Shown: positions 51,474-60,935, counted from the stretch's first letter. The stretch: 64,000 nucleotides of DNA from Lepidostoma basale (GCA_022606425.2 JAHDVF020000505.1:26263-90262); one strand, 5' to 3'. The notes: generated from the letters alone by a model not told the origin. Numbers and translations are program-made.

Positions 51474-51988
51474 AACTAACTAACTAATGAACTAACCATC
51501 ACGCCGTCTCGCCGAAGGGGTAGGCAGAAAGAATGGGCTGCCACACTTTTCTTTCCTGACGTATTTCTCTCGCTTCCTCAACATTTATACATCGTGTCAT
51601 GCACGCGCGTCGATTTCTTTGACTCCTCACATGGCCGAAATTCAATATTTGATTTATTTGATCGTGCTACGTTTTCCTCGGTCTCCTATATTTCTGGTTC
51701 CATTTACATCATTAACATTTAAGTTTTTTACCATTCTTTCTTCATTCATTCTTTCCATATGTCCAAACCATCTTAATGATCCTTTCATTATTTTGTTCAA
51801 GACACCATCATTCGTACCGCATTCACTTCTTATATTTTCATTCGACACTCTATCATACACAGAGTGTCCACACATTCGTCTAAGAGATCTTATTTCTACT
51901 GCATTTATTCTACTTTCATCCTTCTTTTGCCAGTTCCATGCTTCGCTTCCATACACAAGTGTCGGTATAAGAACACCATTGTGCACTT
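51474..51988 (-). mobile_element. LINE-1 copy joined to an HH5 motif
   Basis: Frame 51654-52046 holds 'VHNGVLIPTLVYGSEAWNWQ', 'SLRRMCGHSVYDRVSNENI' and 'SLRWFGHMERMNEERMVKNL', then loses frame near 51680. The first ~20 residues of that ORF are HH5 sequence. The left tail is taactaactaatgaactaac. Confidence 0.85.
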
Positions 51989-52004
51989 CATTTTTGATAA
52001 TGCG

Positions 52005-52075
52005 ACATTTGATAATACCTAAGACAGGCGAACATGTCTTTTGCACAAACTATAATACAACTTCTGGGAAGTTTG
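52005..52075 (+). repeat. HH5 repeat
   Basis: TTGATAATACCTAAGACAGG then CGAACATGTC (one A of GAAAC lost), tail caacttctgggaagtttgga. A short partial copy (tttgataatgcgac) precedes it. Confidence 0.5.
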
Positions 52076-52099
52076 GATTCATTTATGCGTTTTCAATTG

Positions 52100-52720
52100 T
52101 ATCAATTAATCCAAACACTGTTTATTCCACTTTTGAATTTATTTTTCTCGACGTTTCGAATGTTTTACACCTTTATCATCGAGAGAAAGATATAAACTGT
52201 TTATATCGTTCTCCCGATGATGAATGTCTAATGCAGAGGTTCCCAAACTTTTTTGTCCCGTAGACCCCTTGGGGATTTCTTTTATTTTGTGTAGACCCCC
52301 TGCTTTGCTAAAATTGTTTATTTTTTCAGGGGAAATAAAATCCGAAACAAAAAAGCCGGAATTCGTTGTCGACCATTTTTTAGCTCATTGAGGATAATTT
52401 GCCGGTCGCCGAAGATTTCAATTGTCCGTTTCCCCAAATACGTAAGCTTAAAAAAAAGGTCGCCAACAATTTCGATATTCGTTTTGCGTTTCAATATTTG
52501 GCTTCAATTTAATAGAACCATCTCGTGGACCCCCATTTACATCTCATGGACCCCCAATTTTTTTTTACAATTATCGTAGACCCCTTGCAAGTTGTCGTAG
52601 ACTCCTGGGGGTCTATATAGACCACTTTGGGAATCACCGGTCTAATGCATTCGAAACATGTTGAGTAAAATAAACTCAAACGTAGAAAAACAGAGTTTTC
52701 ATTTATAAAAACTTTGTCAT
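52100..52720. repeat. HH2 palindrome interrupted by a hAT
   Basis: The left arm (minus) has TCGATGATAAAGGTGTAAAA, CATTCGAAACGTCGAG. The right arm (plus) is cut inside its hairpin: CCCGATGATGAATGTCTAAT before and GCATTCGAAACATGTTGAGT after the hAT at 52234-52639. Tails aaataaactcaaacgtagaa face outward. Confidence 0.75.
52234..52639. mobile_element. hAT MITE, 406 bp, perfect 8-bp TSD
   Basis: Ends CAGAGGTTCCCAAACTTTTT and (inverted) CGGTGATTCCCAAAGTGGTC. GTCTAATG is duplicated at 52226-52233 and 52640-52647. Repeated 'tagacccc'/'gtagac' motifs lie subterminally at both ends. Removing it restores the HH2 hairpin GAATG...CATTC. Confidence 0.88.
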
Positions 52721-52724
52721 TGTG

Positions 52725-53170
52725 GAAATCGATAATGTTCATGTTGTCAAAAATCAAATTCAAATTTATTATTTATCTGACTGCTTTACTTGGCCTCGCT
52801 GGTTACGTAATGGTTTTATATAATAATAAAGCAATATAATACATATATATTTTCTCAGTTTATAAAATTATTTACAAATTATTCTAATTGGACACTTGGC
52901 ACACACAACCATCCGCTTTTTCATACAAATTTTATTTATGTACTTTCAGCTTGAAAATGATCCCAGCCAAAGAAAACCTTATTACTTTTGCTTTGTAAAC
53001 CGGAATGGGAGTTTTCCATTAAGGCTTTGCTTTAGGGGTGTCCCCGAAATACAAGACGGTCCATAAAATTCCCACCATCAATTTAACATTAAATTCATCT
53101 ACATTTTTATTTCTTATATGAATATTTCGCTTTTAGACTTGAATATATTATATATCTGAAATATTGTTGC
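52725..53170. other. unassigned interval
   Basis: Contains gtggaaatcgataatgttca, an HH-associated motif, at its left edge. No coding. Confidence 0.25.
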
Positions 53171-53175
53171 ATTGG

Positions 53176-53455
53176 AACATTGAGATGGTTTGGACACAAG
53201 AATGAATGGTAAAAAAGTAAATGTTAACGATGTAAATAGAGCAAAAAATAGAGGAAGACTGTGGAAAACGTGGCACGATCAAATAAATCAAATATTGAAT
53301 GTCGGCCACGGGAGGTGTCGGAGAAATCGACGTGCGAGCATGACACGATGTATGAATTTTGAGGAATCGAGAGAAGTATGTCAGGAAACAAAATTGTAGC
53401 AGTTCATTCTTTTTACGTACACCTTCGAGGAGACTGCATGGTTAGTTAGTTAGTT
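53176..53455 (+). mobile_element. LINE-1 3' fragment
   Basis: From 'LRWFGH' (tgagatggtttggacac) through 'NRGRLWKTWHDQINQILNVG' and 'RNRRASMTRCMNFEESRE' to a shortened tail (agactgcatggttagttag). The 69-codon frame is a remnant. Confidence 0.78.
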
Positions 53456-53685
53456 TTTTGTTGCATAACAAATCTAAGAGATTTAAGGCTTCACAAGTAA
53501 ACGGATCAATTATGTTAATTCCGGAAATAAACTTTTTGTTATATATTGTAATAAAGAGTTAAAGAAAAAATGCTTATTAATAATTTTTATTTGAGTGTAC
53601 TGTACATAAAATTGAGGCAATTACTAATTTCTTTGGAGAGTAAAAACGAAAAAAAAACAAAGTAATCAAAAAATATATATTGATT

Positions 53686-54229
53686 TAAACACCAGAATAA
53701 GAGAGATATCGTCACCTGAGAGTAAGAGGGTTCCAACTAACAAAATTTCACATTTGGCTTTTTTTCGTGAAAAGGGTTCTTACTAACCTTATCTATACGT
53801 ACAATTAAAAAAAACATGTAAAAGTATCGTCATGATGTTACGAAAAGAATCAAGTTCCATTTGATCATTCAAAACACACGATTCACTGAAGAAGGGTTCA
53901 TTTTCACTTAGAACTTTATTATTCCAACTGTCGCCAGAAAAAAATTACACGCTTCTCGGTAAAAGAGTTTCATGTACTTCAGATGGAACCCTTTAATTCC
54001 AAGATAGATACCCAAAACTAACAAAACCTTGACATTATTTTTCTCAGTTTTTACTTTTGACAGTTGGAACTTTCTTACTCTCAGGTGACGATATGTGAAG
54101 CTGGGAATATTTTACATAATTAGTGAAAAACGGGACTCGTCCTCGTGGAAGACCTCATTAAATATTGAAGGACAACTAGGAATCCATCTCAGATGAGGAG
54201 CCACCGTCTGGAGAACAAACCGCATATGT
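53686..54229 (+). mobile_element. LINE-2 3' end split by a MITE
   Basis: caccagaataagagaga before and tgtgaagctgggaat after the MITE rebuild the 'NTRIREICE' codons; further on gggactcgtcctcgtggaag and gagccaccgtctggagaac match the 16875-17205 copy. The part between is deleted. Confidence 0.72.
53709..54091. mobile_element. 383-bp MITE with 30-bp inverted termini
   Basis: Termini start TCGTCACCTGAGAGTAAGA and continue RGTTCCAACT, with about two mismatches over 30 bp. The target is TA (53707-53708 and 54092-54093). Internally 'ttccaac' and 'gaacc' motifs recur on both strands. TA duplication suggests the Tc1/mariner superfamily, but the termini are not of a family I recognise. Confidence 0.8.
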
Positions 54230-54237
54230 CCGTTCAA

Positions 54238-54425
54238 AGGCGAGCTCGTGGCAGAGTGGCAAGAGTCATGACTGCCACACCGAAGGTCCCGTGTTCGATT
54301 CCCGGCGACAAAATTCTCACACTGTCTTTGGTCTGATAGAATTCACGAGACAGTAATAAAGCGATAGATAAGCTACCTATCACATGTCATGAGAATCAAT
54401 AGCTAAAATAGGTGTACAATAATTG
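54238..54425 (+). mobile_element. tRNA-derived SINE
   Basis: A-box TGGCAGAGTGG, B-box GTTCGATTCCC, body with several small deletions. It runs directly into an HH5 tail at 54427. Confidence 0.8.
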
Positions 54426-54426
54426 G

Positions 54427-54550
54427 TTTATTGTTTCTTGAACAATGATGTGAAACTCCATATTAAATAATATTTGATAATGCCTTAGGCAGGCGAAACA
54501 TGTCATTTACTTAAATTATAATAAAACTTCTAGAAATCAGACGTATTTAT
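54427..54550 (+). repeat. HH5 repeat
   Basis: 54474-54504: TTGATAA, T, GCCT/AGGC hairpin, GAAAC, AT, GTC. All positions fit a hammerhead apart from the U3-A8 pair, so it is the best-preserved HH5 copy. An inverted tail fragment (ttgtttcttgaacaatgatg) precedes it. Confidence 0.6.
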
Positions 54551-54559
54551 TCTTAATTT

Positions 54560-55490
54560 TGAATGTATACAAATGTACTTGTAGACAAATACTGGATTTT
54601 ACCCATTTTTTTTTTTTTTTTCTTTTTATGGAGTCTACGTTACTTTTAATTATTATTTGCGTTTCCGCTTATCTTTGTCAAGGTTAGGCATTTCAGAGAC
54701 TAAAAAATTCTATATTGCCTTTTCGAATATGAGAGTTTTTGTTTTACGTTACTTATAATCTATTACATTATTTGATTTCGAATGGGGAAAAATTTCAAGC
54801 AAAAAACCCCGCTAAACATTCTACTGATGAACTATTTCATTTATATTATCTATTTTCTTATCTCTTCGTGGTCATCGCTCGTGATGACCACGGTAATACC
54901 GAGTGGAACTGGCTCAGGAACCTGAAAACATAAAATGGTGTCTGGGGAGTTTGTGTTTGTATTTGTGGGGGAGTTGTGTTATATCGTGGCTGTAGGAGCC
55001 GAGTTCTCTTATGAGTGGATTTATCTGTTCGGGCGCAGTATTTTGGATGTGTGCCTTCTCCCATTACTATTTATTTACAGTATTTTACCCATTGCAGGTA
55101 AATCATTTTTATGGATTAATTGATTGCACCATTTATTTTTACAACAACATTTTGAATGTATACAAATTCTTGGATTTCACCCATTGCGGATAAATTATTT
55201 TTATTTTATAAGGATTAATTGTATCTCAATAGAGACGAAGATGTAAATTGTTTTCTGGGAACAGAATATGATGGTCGAGACGCTTACAGGACTTATGACC
55301 TGTCATTGGTTGGGTTAAGCGATCGCTTTATGTTAACAACGTTCCCCATTCCGCCCTTCTTACGACCACCACCTCTGACAAATTTTTGGAAGATGTATGT
55401 ATGCTACAATGTTGAGAAACACTTCACATTTTTTAGTTCAATCTACACTAGCGCCATCTATTAGTACTTATTCTTATCGATTACAGTAAG
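54560..55490 (+). repeat. FB1 units, interrupted by a retrocopy
   Basis: 5' part (gaatgtatacaaatgtactt ... actggattttacccatt), the retrocopy at 54608-55081, then gcaggtaaatc, a second 5' part (gaatgtatacaaattcttgg) and a unit body from ttgtatctcaatagagacga at 55221 to about 55490. Confidence 0.75.
54608..55081 (-). mobile_element. poly(A)-tailed retrocopy of unknown RNA, 12-bp TSD
   Basis: ATTTTACCCATT is duplicated at 54596-54607 and 55082-55093. The insert is in minus orientation with a ~17-nt A tail next to 54608. It is unlike any repeat in the window and holds a perfect 10-bp hairpin, CGTGGTCATC/GATGACCACG (54868-54893), and a 68-codon minus frame (54858-55064). It may be a processed copy of a cellular mRNA or ncRNA, or a rare SINE. 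The parent is unknown. Confidence 0.78.
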
Positions 55491-55589
55491 TTCTGTACAA
55501 ATATTTGGAAAGCAACGGGAAACTACCACTTCAAACCAATCCCTAGGATTGAAATTAAAATAATCAAATGATTTTACTGAAATCTCTTG

Positions 55590-55810
55590 ATGGAAGTTCA
55601 TTTTAAATAATAATTAAATAAAACGATGTTTTTTAACTACTTCCACTTTTGTCTTTATTTAGACAGCGACCGGTTTCGCCAGGCTCGCTGGCTCGCAGGC
55701 TCGCTGGCAGACCAGTCTGTCGATGCCAGCGAGCCTGGCGAAACCGGTCGCTGTCTAAATAAAGACAAAAGTGGAAGTAGTTAAAAAACATCGTTTTATT
55801 TAATTATTAT
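55590..55810. repeat. HH6 palindrome
   Basis: Arms aaacgatgttttttaactac ... gacagcgaccggtttcgcca and the inverse meet at cgctggctcgcaggctcgct, a duplicated stretch of the hairpin loop. Both arms carry tttagacagc instead of tttcgacagc, so one arm was probably copied from the other. Confidence 0.78.
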
Positions 55811-56190
55811 TGAAATTAAAATATAGGTCTACAGCAATGAAGAAGAAGAAGAAGATTTAAAGACCAAAAGTTTAATATTTCTGTATATTGTGAGGAATTC
55901 TTAAAAAGTACTAGCCGGTTTAAAATCACTAGAACCGGCACAATATGCAGAGGGCCGCCTATGATCTCTGAGTTCGTCAATACTTGGATGTTTTTACGAA
56001 CTAAATAATAATAATAAGTCTGACTAGCTCTTATTTTATCTGTCACGAATCAAATTTTGTTACTTTCAAGCTCCTAGGAACGAGGATATGATACGTATAT
56101 GTACATATATTTGCATTACACTGTAACAGAGATTTGAACGGAAATGAACGGAGTTTTTTTTTACAAATTTCAGTCCAAAACAAAAAAACA
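55811..56190. other. unassigned interval
   Basis: A GAAGAAGAAG run at 55838 may be an isolated LINE end. Nothing else recognised. Confidence 0.25.
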
Positions 56191-56199
56191 ACTGATATA

Positions 56200-57126
56200 C
56201 GAGGTATGTTCATAAAGTATCGCGAATTTTGAATTTCCGCCGGTTACGTATATTCGATTTTTGATTTTTTTGTGGCGTTATGTTGGTACTCATGTCTCTC
56301 ACTTATGCCGATAAGTTCGGCCAGTTTGAATGTTCAGTTAATTTTTGAGAGCCACTTTGCTTGCACGTGTTTTGGCTCGTCTTCGATTTTTGCACACTCC
56401 AAAAAAAATGGATCAATGAATCTGTATCAAATTTTGAGTGAAAAACAAAATTAAGTCCCCGGACGCATTCCGAATGTTGACTGTGGCATATGGTGAAGCT
56501 ATCTTGGACCAAAGCAGCGTTTATCGGTGGTACAAAATGTTCTCAGAGGACCGAGAAGATGTGAACGAAAAAGAGCCTGCCGGACGCCCGAGCACGTCAA
56601 CAACAGACGAAAACATTGATGAAGTGAATAACATAGTATTGGCCAATCGTCGAATCACCGCTAGAGAAGTTGTTGAGGACTTAAACATATCGCTTGGCTC
56701 GTGCCATTCGATTTTTACCAATGATTTGGGCATGAGATCGGTCGCCGCGAAATTCGTACCAAAATTGCTCAATTTCGCATCTGCTTGTGCGCGAATTTTT
56801 GGCCAAAACAACACACCAATAATGCCGCAGCCACCGTATTCCCCAGATCTGACCCCTGTGACTTTTTCTTGTTCCCGAAACTGAAGAGGCCCATGAAAGG
56901 ACGACGCTAGGCTACGATTGAGGAGATAAAGACGGCATCGAAGGAGGAGCTGAACAAGATCACAAAAAATGATTTTTTGGGGTGCTTCGAGGATTGAAAA
57001 AAACGTTGGCACAAGTGTATAATATCTGGTTGGGATTACTTTGAAGGGGACAAAATAGAAATTCATGAATATATAAATAATTTTTGAAAAAACACAAAAT
57101 TCGCGATACTTTTTGAACGGACCTCG
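56200..57126 (+). mobile_element. mariner element, internally deleted, 927 bp
   Basis: Termini CGAGGTATGTTCATAAAGTA and (inverted) CGAGGTCCGTTCAAAAAGTA extend over about 30 bp (to cgcgaattttg). TA flanks at 56198-56199 and 57127-57128. A complete member should be near 1.3 kb; about 0.4 kb of transposase is missing. Confidence 0.88.
56407..57065 (+). pseudogene. mariner transposase, central catalytic part deleted
   Basis: The N-terminal DNA-binding region is clear: 'SPDAFRMLTVAYGEAILDQS', 'VYRWYKMFSEDREDV', 'AGRPSTSTTDENIDEV', 'GMRSVAAKFVPKLLNF'. It then jumps to 'NNTPIMPQPPYSPDLTPV' and, after shifts, the C-terminal 'LKRPMKGRR', 'EEIKTASKEELNKITKNDF' and 'YFEGDKIE' segments. The regions with the first and second catalytic D are deleted and the third (the D after 'AP') is changed to 'TPVT', so none of the DD34D triad remains. 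The start is taken from the frame at 56407; a stop follows at 56452 (AAATTAAG), and an ATG at 56438 is out of frame with the upstream part. Confidence 0.85.
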
Positions 57127-57129
57127 TAT

Positions 57130-57590
57130 TCGAGAGTTTATAAAATATAATGTATTGATTTGCTCGTCATTTTATACAGGAAAAACCACAACTTTGAAAT
57201 AAGTAGAAAAGAGCGTGTAAAATGTATCCCCAGTAACAACTTTTCAGAATTTTCTAACAACCTAATCAAAACAGTCCATTTATTTAACAAAAGAATAGTA
57301 TTGAATAAATAAAATTAGGTCATTGCACTACGAAGGAATATGTTTAAATTTATATTTATATATTATAATAAGTGATTGGTAGTGATTTTGAAAATTTGGT
57401 TTGGTTCATATGGTGCTCCCGTAAATTTGGAGATATTTCGTGTATAAGTGAATTGTTTTGGTCAATTTGATTATTGCCGTACTTTGTGACAGTTTTTTGT
57501 GACTCAAAATACGTTTTCACTGTTTTGATGTTAAAATTAAATAAGTTTTTTCGTTTATAAAAAGAATTTTGACAGGTGTAAAAATAAATT
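57130..57590. other. unassigned AT-rich interval
   Basis: tttgacaggtgtaaaaataa near 57570 resembles ttttgacaggtattaaaatt at 25183, both next to NA-1 copies. The NA-1 unit may have a longer form, or both inserted into the same repeat. Confidence 0.25.
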
Positions 57591-57591
57591 T

Positions 57592-58027
57592 TTCATTTTT
57601 TCCTATGACAATTTGAATAAATTCTTCAATCATATTTTACATTTTTTGCTGGTGTTGGATTATTTTAAGTGCCTAATTTTCAGTTAATTAAATAAAAATA
57701 GTGGAAAAATTATATAAACACAAATGTCCCGATCGTCCAGCTGACGACAAGTGCAACATCTAAAAGAACATTATGTATTAAATTATTTTTCTTTGTTATT
57801 TTATTTATTGTATTTTATATAATTTGTTTTAGATTTATTACGTAGACGTTGAACGATCGGAGTGTGCGCGGGAGATGCCTATTGGTGGCGATGAGGTTCG
57901 CAACTCATCACACCGCGTCTCTCGCGATGGCGAAAAGAGAATGATGGAGTGCCGCATCAATTAAAGTGTGGCGGTCCATTATTTCTGCCTATCCTTTCGG
58001 GGAGACGGCGTGATGGTTAATTAGTTA
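57592..58027 (+). mobile_element. NA-1 copy, near full length
   Basis: Starts ttttcattttttcctatgac as in the 508-bp copy, has one of the two acggtgga-type units deleted, then the core (gatcggagtgtgcgcgggag, hairpin with tctcgcgatgg) and the tail ggcgtgatggttaattagtt. TSD not clear. Confidence 0.82.
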
Positions 58028-58109
58028 GTAAGTTTTAGAATATGTAAAACATTATTTTCTGATTTTAATAGAATTTTTTTTTCGTAAATTAATGTCTTCA
58101 CACATCATC

Positions 58110-58745
58110 ATCATCAGCCTGTAGTCTTCCAGTGGTGAACATAGGCCTTCCTTCCCGGTTTTCACAATTCTTAATCTCTCGCCGCTCTGTGCCATTCACC
58201 TCCTGCCACTCTCTTGATGTCATTAGATCATCTGGCTTGTACTCTGCCAGGATTTCTATGGCCGATTCTCGATCGCCACTCCAGGGTGCGTCTTGTCCAC
58301 CGATCGTCCGTTGTTCTCGCTATATAGGCTGCCCAATTGCACTTCAACGAGGCTATTTTGCACGCTACGTCCGCAACATTGGTCCTTTCTCTGATCCATT
58401 CATTTCGCTTCCTGTCTCGCAGACTGATGTTTAACATCCTCCTCTCCATTGCCCGCTGGGTCACTTGGAGTTTTTGGATTGTTCTATTTGTGCACGTATC
58501 TGTTTCCAGCCCATATGTCAGTACTGGGAGGATGCACATGTCAAATATTTTTTTCTACAGGTGGTTCGCGAATCTTTTGGATAATATAAAGGATATAGGA
58601 CAGATTGCAAGACATGCAAGAGCCCGCACATGTTCGATCTCAGCTTCTTGGTTGTCACGGCCAAGCTTGACAATGTCCCAGATATACGAGTATATCCGCA
58701 TCAACTCTTTCAATGATTCTTCCCTCCACCGTCACTGGTTGTGGG
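58110..58745 (-). mobile_element. LINE-3 C-terminal fragment
   Basis: The minus frame 58228-58539 encodes 'CILPVLTYGLETDTCTNRTI', 'VTQRAMERRMLNISLRDRKR', 'NVADVACKIASLKCNWAAYI', 'RRTLEWRSRIG'. Upstream (58550-58745) an RT connection stretch in other frames precedes it. The 3' end reaches catcatcatcatcagcctgt at 58104-58123. It is dead through several shifts. Confidence 0.8.
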
Positions 58746-58749
58746 CGCT

Positions 58750-59080
58750 CTGAAGTACACATAATTTTAATTGCTTAGATATTTTATGTAATACTAAGAA
58801 ATCTAAATTTGTTAACTCTTTTGATTGATTAGCGTTGTATGACGTCACGAAGTACGTCATTTCATTTCAAAATGATAACGTTCAACGGGTCACACAAACC
58901 GTTTAAATTTCATCTATATTACGGTGAAAAATCGTATTTTCTGTATTTATGTTATAATAAATTTACATTATATAGAATCATTTCAACTTAATGACAGTAA
59001 TACATTATTTAAAATCAGAAAAAAATGTTTAACCCCCACCACTATCATTTATTATATTATATAAACCAAATAAATGTTGA
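58750..59080. other. unassigned interval
   Basis: Includes the inverted pair acgtcacgaagtacgtcat (58841-58860). No other feature. Confidence 0.25.
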
Positions 59081-59084
59081 TGTA

Positions 59085-59185
59085 GGTAACAGAAGATGGC
59101 AACAAGCTGCCGAAACCGGTCGAACATAAACACAAGTGGAAGCACACTAAATAAATAATAATAAAGAAAATTTGTATCAAAATTG
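59085..59185 (+). repeat. HH7 repeat, single copy
   Basis: acagaagatggcaacaagct then gccgaaaccggtcgaacata, tail acaagtggaagcacactaaa. Compared with 36776-36905 one base in the hairpin differs (GGCAA/CTGCC). It has position 4 = A. Confidence 0.6.
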
Positions 59186-59276
59186 TTCTGTTTTCATTAT
59201 TTTAAATGAACTTCTACAAAAAAATTTCAATTAAAAACATTATTAATTTTTAATATTATTGAATTTAAATAAACTA

Positions 59277-59735
59277 CCTAACTAACCATCACGTCATTTC
59301 CCCGGAGGGGTAGGCAGAGAGGATCGATTGCCACAATGCTCTGTCCTGGCATACCTCTCGGGCTTCCTCTACATTCATACATTGTACCATGCACGCACGT
59401 CGATTATTCAGACTTCGAATTGGGCCGCCTTTTAGTAATTGATTAATTTGGTCATGCCATGTTTTCCTCGGTCGTCCTCAGCTTCTTTTTCCACTCACGC
59501 TGCTTGTGTATAACTTTTTAACCATTCTTCTCTTATCCATTCGTTCCATATGTCCAAACCATCTCAGGGCTAACTAACTAACCATCACGCCGTCTCCCCG
59601 AAAGGGTAGGCAGAAAGAATGGACTGTCACACTTTAACCGATGCAGCACTCCATCCTTCTCTTTTCGCCCCGCCGGAGACGCGGTGTGATGGGTTGCGAA
59701 CCTCATCGCCACAATCAACCATCTCAGGGAATTTA
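59277..59735 (-). mobile_element. LINE-1b copy split by NA-1
   Basis: The left tail taactaaccatcacgtcatt begins the copy; the coding part reaches tgtccaaaccatctcaggg, then NA-1 is inserted. The duplicated target is the LINE's own sequence. Confidence 0.82.
59570..59716 (-). mobile_element. NA-1, 147 bp, 5'-truncated, 13-bp TSD
   Basis: AACCATCTCAGGG flanks it (59557-59569 and 59717-59729). It contains the taac tail, the LINE-1-like end and the GC-rich core, truncated near aggttcgcaacc. This is direct proof that NA-1 inserts with target duplications and 5' truncation, as LINE-dependent elements do. Confidence 0.9.
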
Positions 59736-59824
59736 CATAAAATATGTTATATATGCAGGTCCTTTAGGTTGGCGTCCCCTATTTTGGTTTTAGTTGATAG
59801 AAACATCAAAATATAAATCTATAA

Positions 59825-60105
59825 TTATATAATCTTAAACGACACACAGCTGAAGGTAGGCCACTTCCAAAGCACGCCACTGCTCCCTGTCCATCGCCAC
59901 TCTCACTGATACTTTCTCGTTCAATATCCACGCTTACCCGACTACGAACAGCTTGACCATAAAAACATGATGTAGTATTTCTGGAAGGGAAACCACGCAC
60001 ACCTCTCCAGGTTCGTTGATCCCGTTTGAATCGTGAGAAATAAAATGGCGACAGCAACCCAGAAGTTGTTACTTGAAGTGCCTGTTCCGTTAACCCCTTA
60101 ATACT
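59825..60105 (-). mobile_element. probable LINE 3' fragment
   Basis: In one minus frame the end reads 'MDREQWRALEVAYLQLCVV' and stop, the D-x-E-x-W-R pattern of LINE C-termini. The longer 100-codon frame (59806-60108) is in a different phase and probably a shadow. Confidence 0.4.
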
Positions 60106-60109
60106 CACT

Positions 60110-60655
60110 TATCCGATATGAACTGCTGAGAATTCCCCAAAATTCATTTTATATCATTGTCATGTATAGATTGATCGACTGTTTCATATTTTGCCAGGGA
60201 TTCAATTTTCCCACTACATAGATTCTTTACGATGTATATAAATAAAGATTTGAAGAGATTTCTCACAGTTCAGCGGAGAGTAGTAGTCTAACCAATGGCG
60301 TGCCCGACTAATATATTGTTTTAAATAATGCCATTTATGTACATAAACACTGTTTTTTTATTCGATAAATTAAGTTATAAACAACAACAAAAACATTTTT
60401 CTTACAACTATCATAGTATTTTTTTTTTTAATTTTTCTTGATTTTTTATCATTTTAATATTAAATACAATGCAAAGATGATAAAATTATCTAAATGCTTA
60501 AAAATCTTTAGGTTTCAAGATGAACCTGCGCTAGATTTCGTTAAAACATTTGACTGATATGTTAGATATATTATATATTATTGAAGAATAATTCTTCTTG
60601 AAGTTTACTTTGTGTTGACATTTTAAATAATGTTTTTAATAAAAAAAACTTCTTT
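60110..60655. other. unassigned AT-rich interval
   Basis: ttaaccccttaatactcact at 60090 resembles a piggyBac-type end but has no partner. The remainder is AT-rich. Confidence 0.25.
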
Positions 60656-60660
60656 TTATT

Positions 60661-60935
60661 TTGTATAACAACACTTTTATTATGAGACACCACTACTACT
60701 AGTTTTGAACACGAAGTGTTCTTATAACCCTATACTAATTATATTCCCACTAAACTGGCCTTTCCCAATTAAGGAGAAGACATCTACCTGTTAACTTTCT
60801 CTTTCCCCCTCCCCATTACCTTTCTTGTTCCTTAACTTTAATCTGTGTTTATAACTTTAGTACATAAACTACCCTGAAGAAGAACACTTCGTGTTCGAAA
60901 CTAGTAGTAGTGGTGTCTCATAATAAAAGTGTTGT
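60661..60935. repeat. HH9 palindrome with one intact arm
   Basis: Outer tails caacacttttattatgagac and its inverse; inner hairpins gaacacgaagtgttc / gaacacttcgtgttc. The spacer is about 130 bp. The left arm has lost its core (gggttataa). The right arm is intact. Confidence 0.72.
60874..60906 (+). ncRNA. hammerhead ribozyme candidate, HH9
   Basis: CTGAAGA, extra A, GAACAC/GTGTTC helix II (6 pairs, loop TTC), GAAAC, TA, then GTA as the cleavage triplet (the NUH rule allows A). Flanking ACTAC and GTAGT can pair as helix I with one bulged C. Full catalytic core. Confidence 0.62.

Noticed and set aside
51619..52263. A 214-codon plus-strand protein
   Set aside because: It lies antisense to the LINE-1 reading frame and runs through HH repeats; it is a shadow frame.
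50985..55810. HH6 as an active hammerhead
   Set aside because: The core reads CTGTCGA, with U at the invariant A6 position, in the clearest copies. It is kept as hammerhead-like only.
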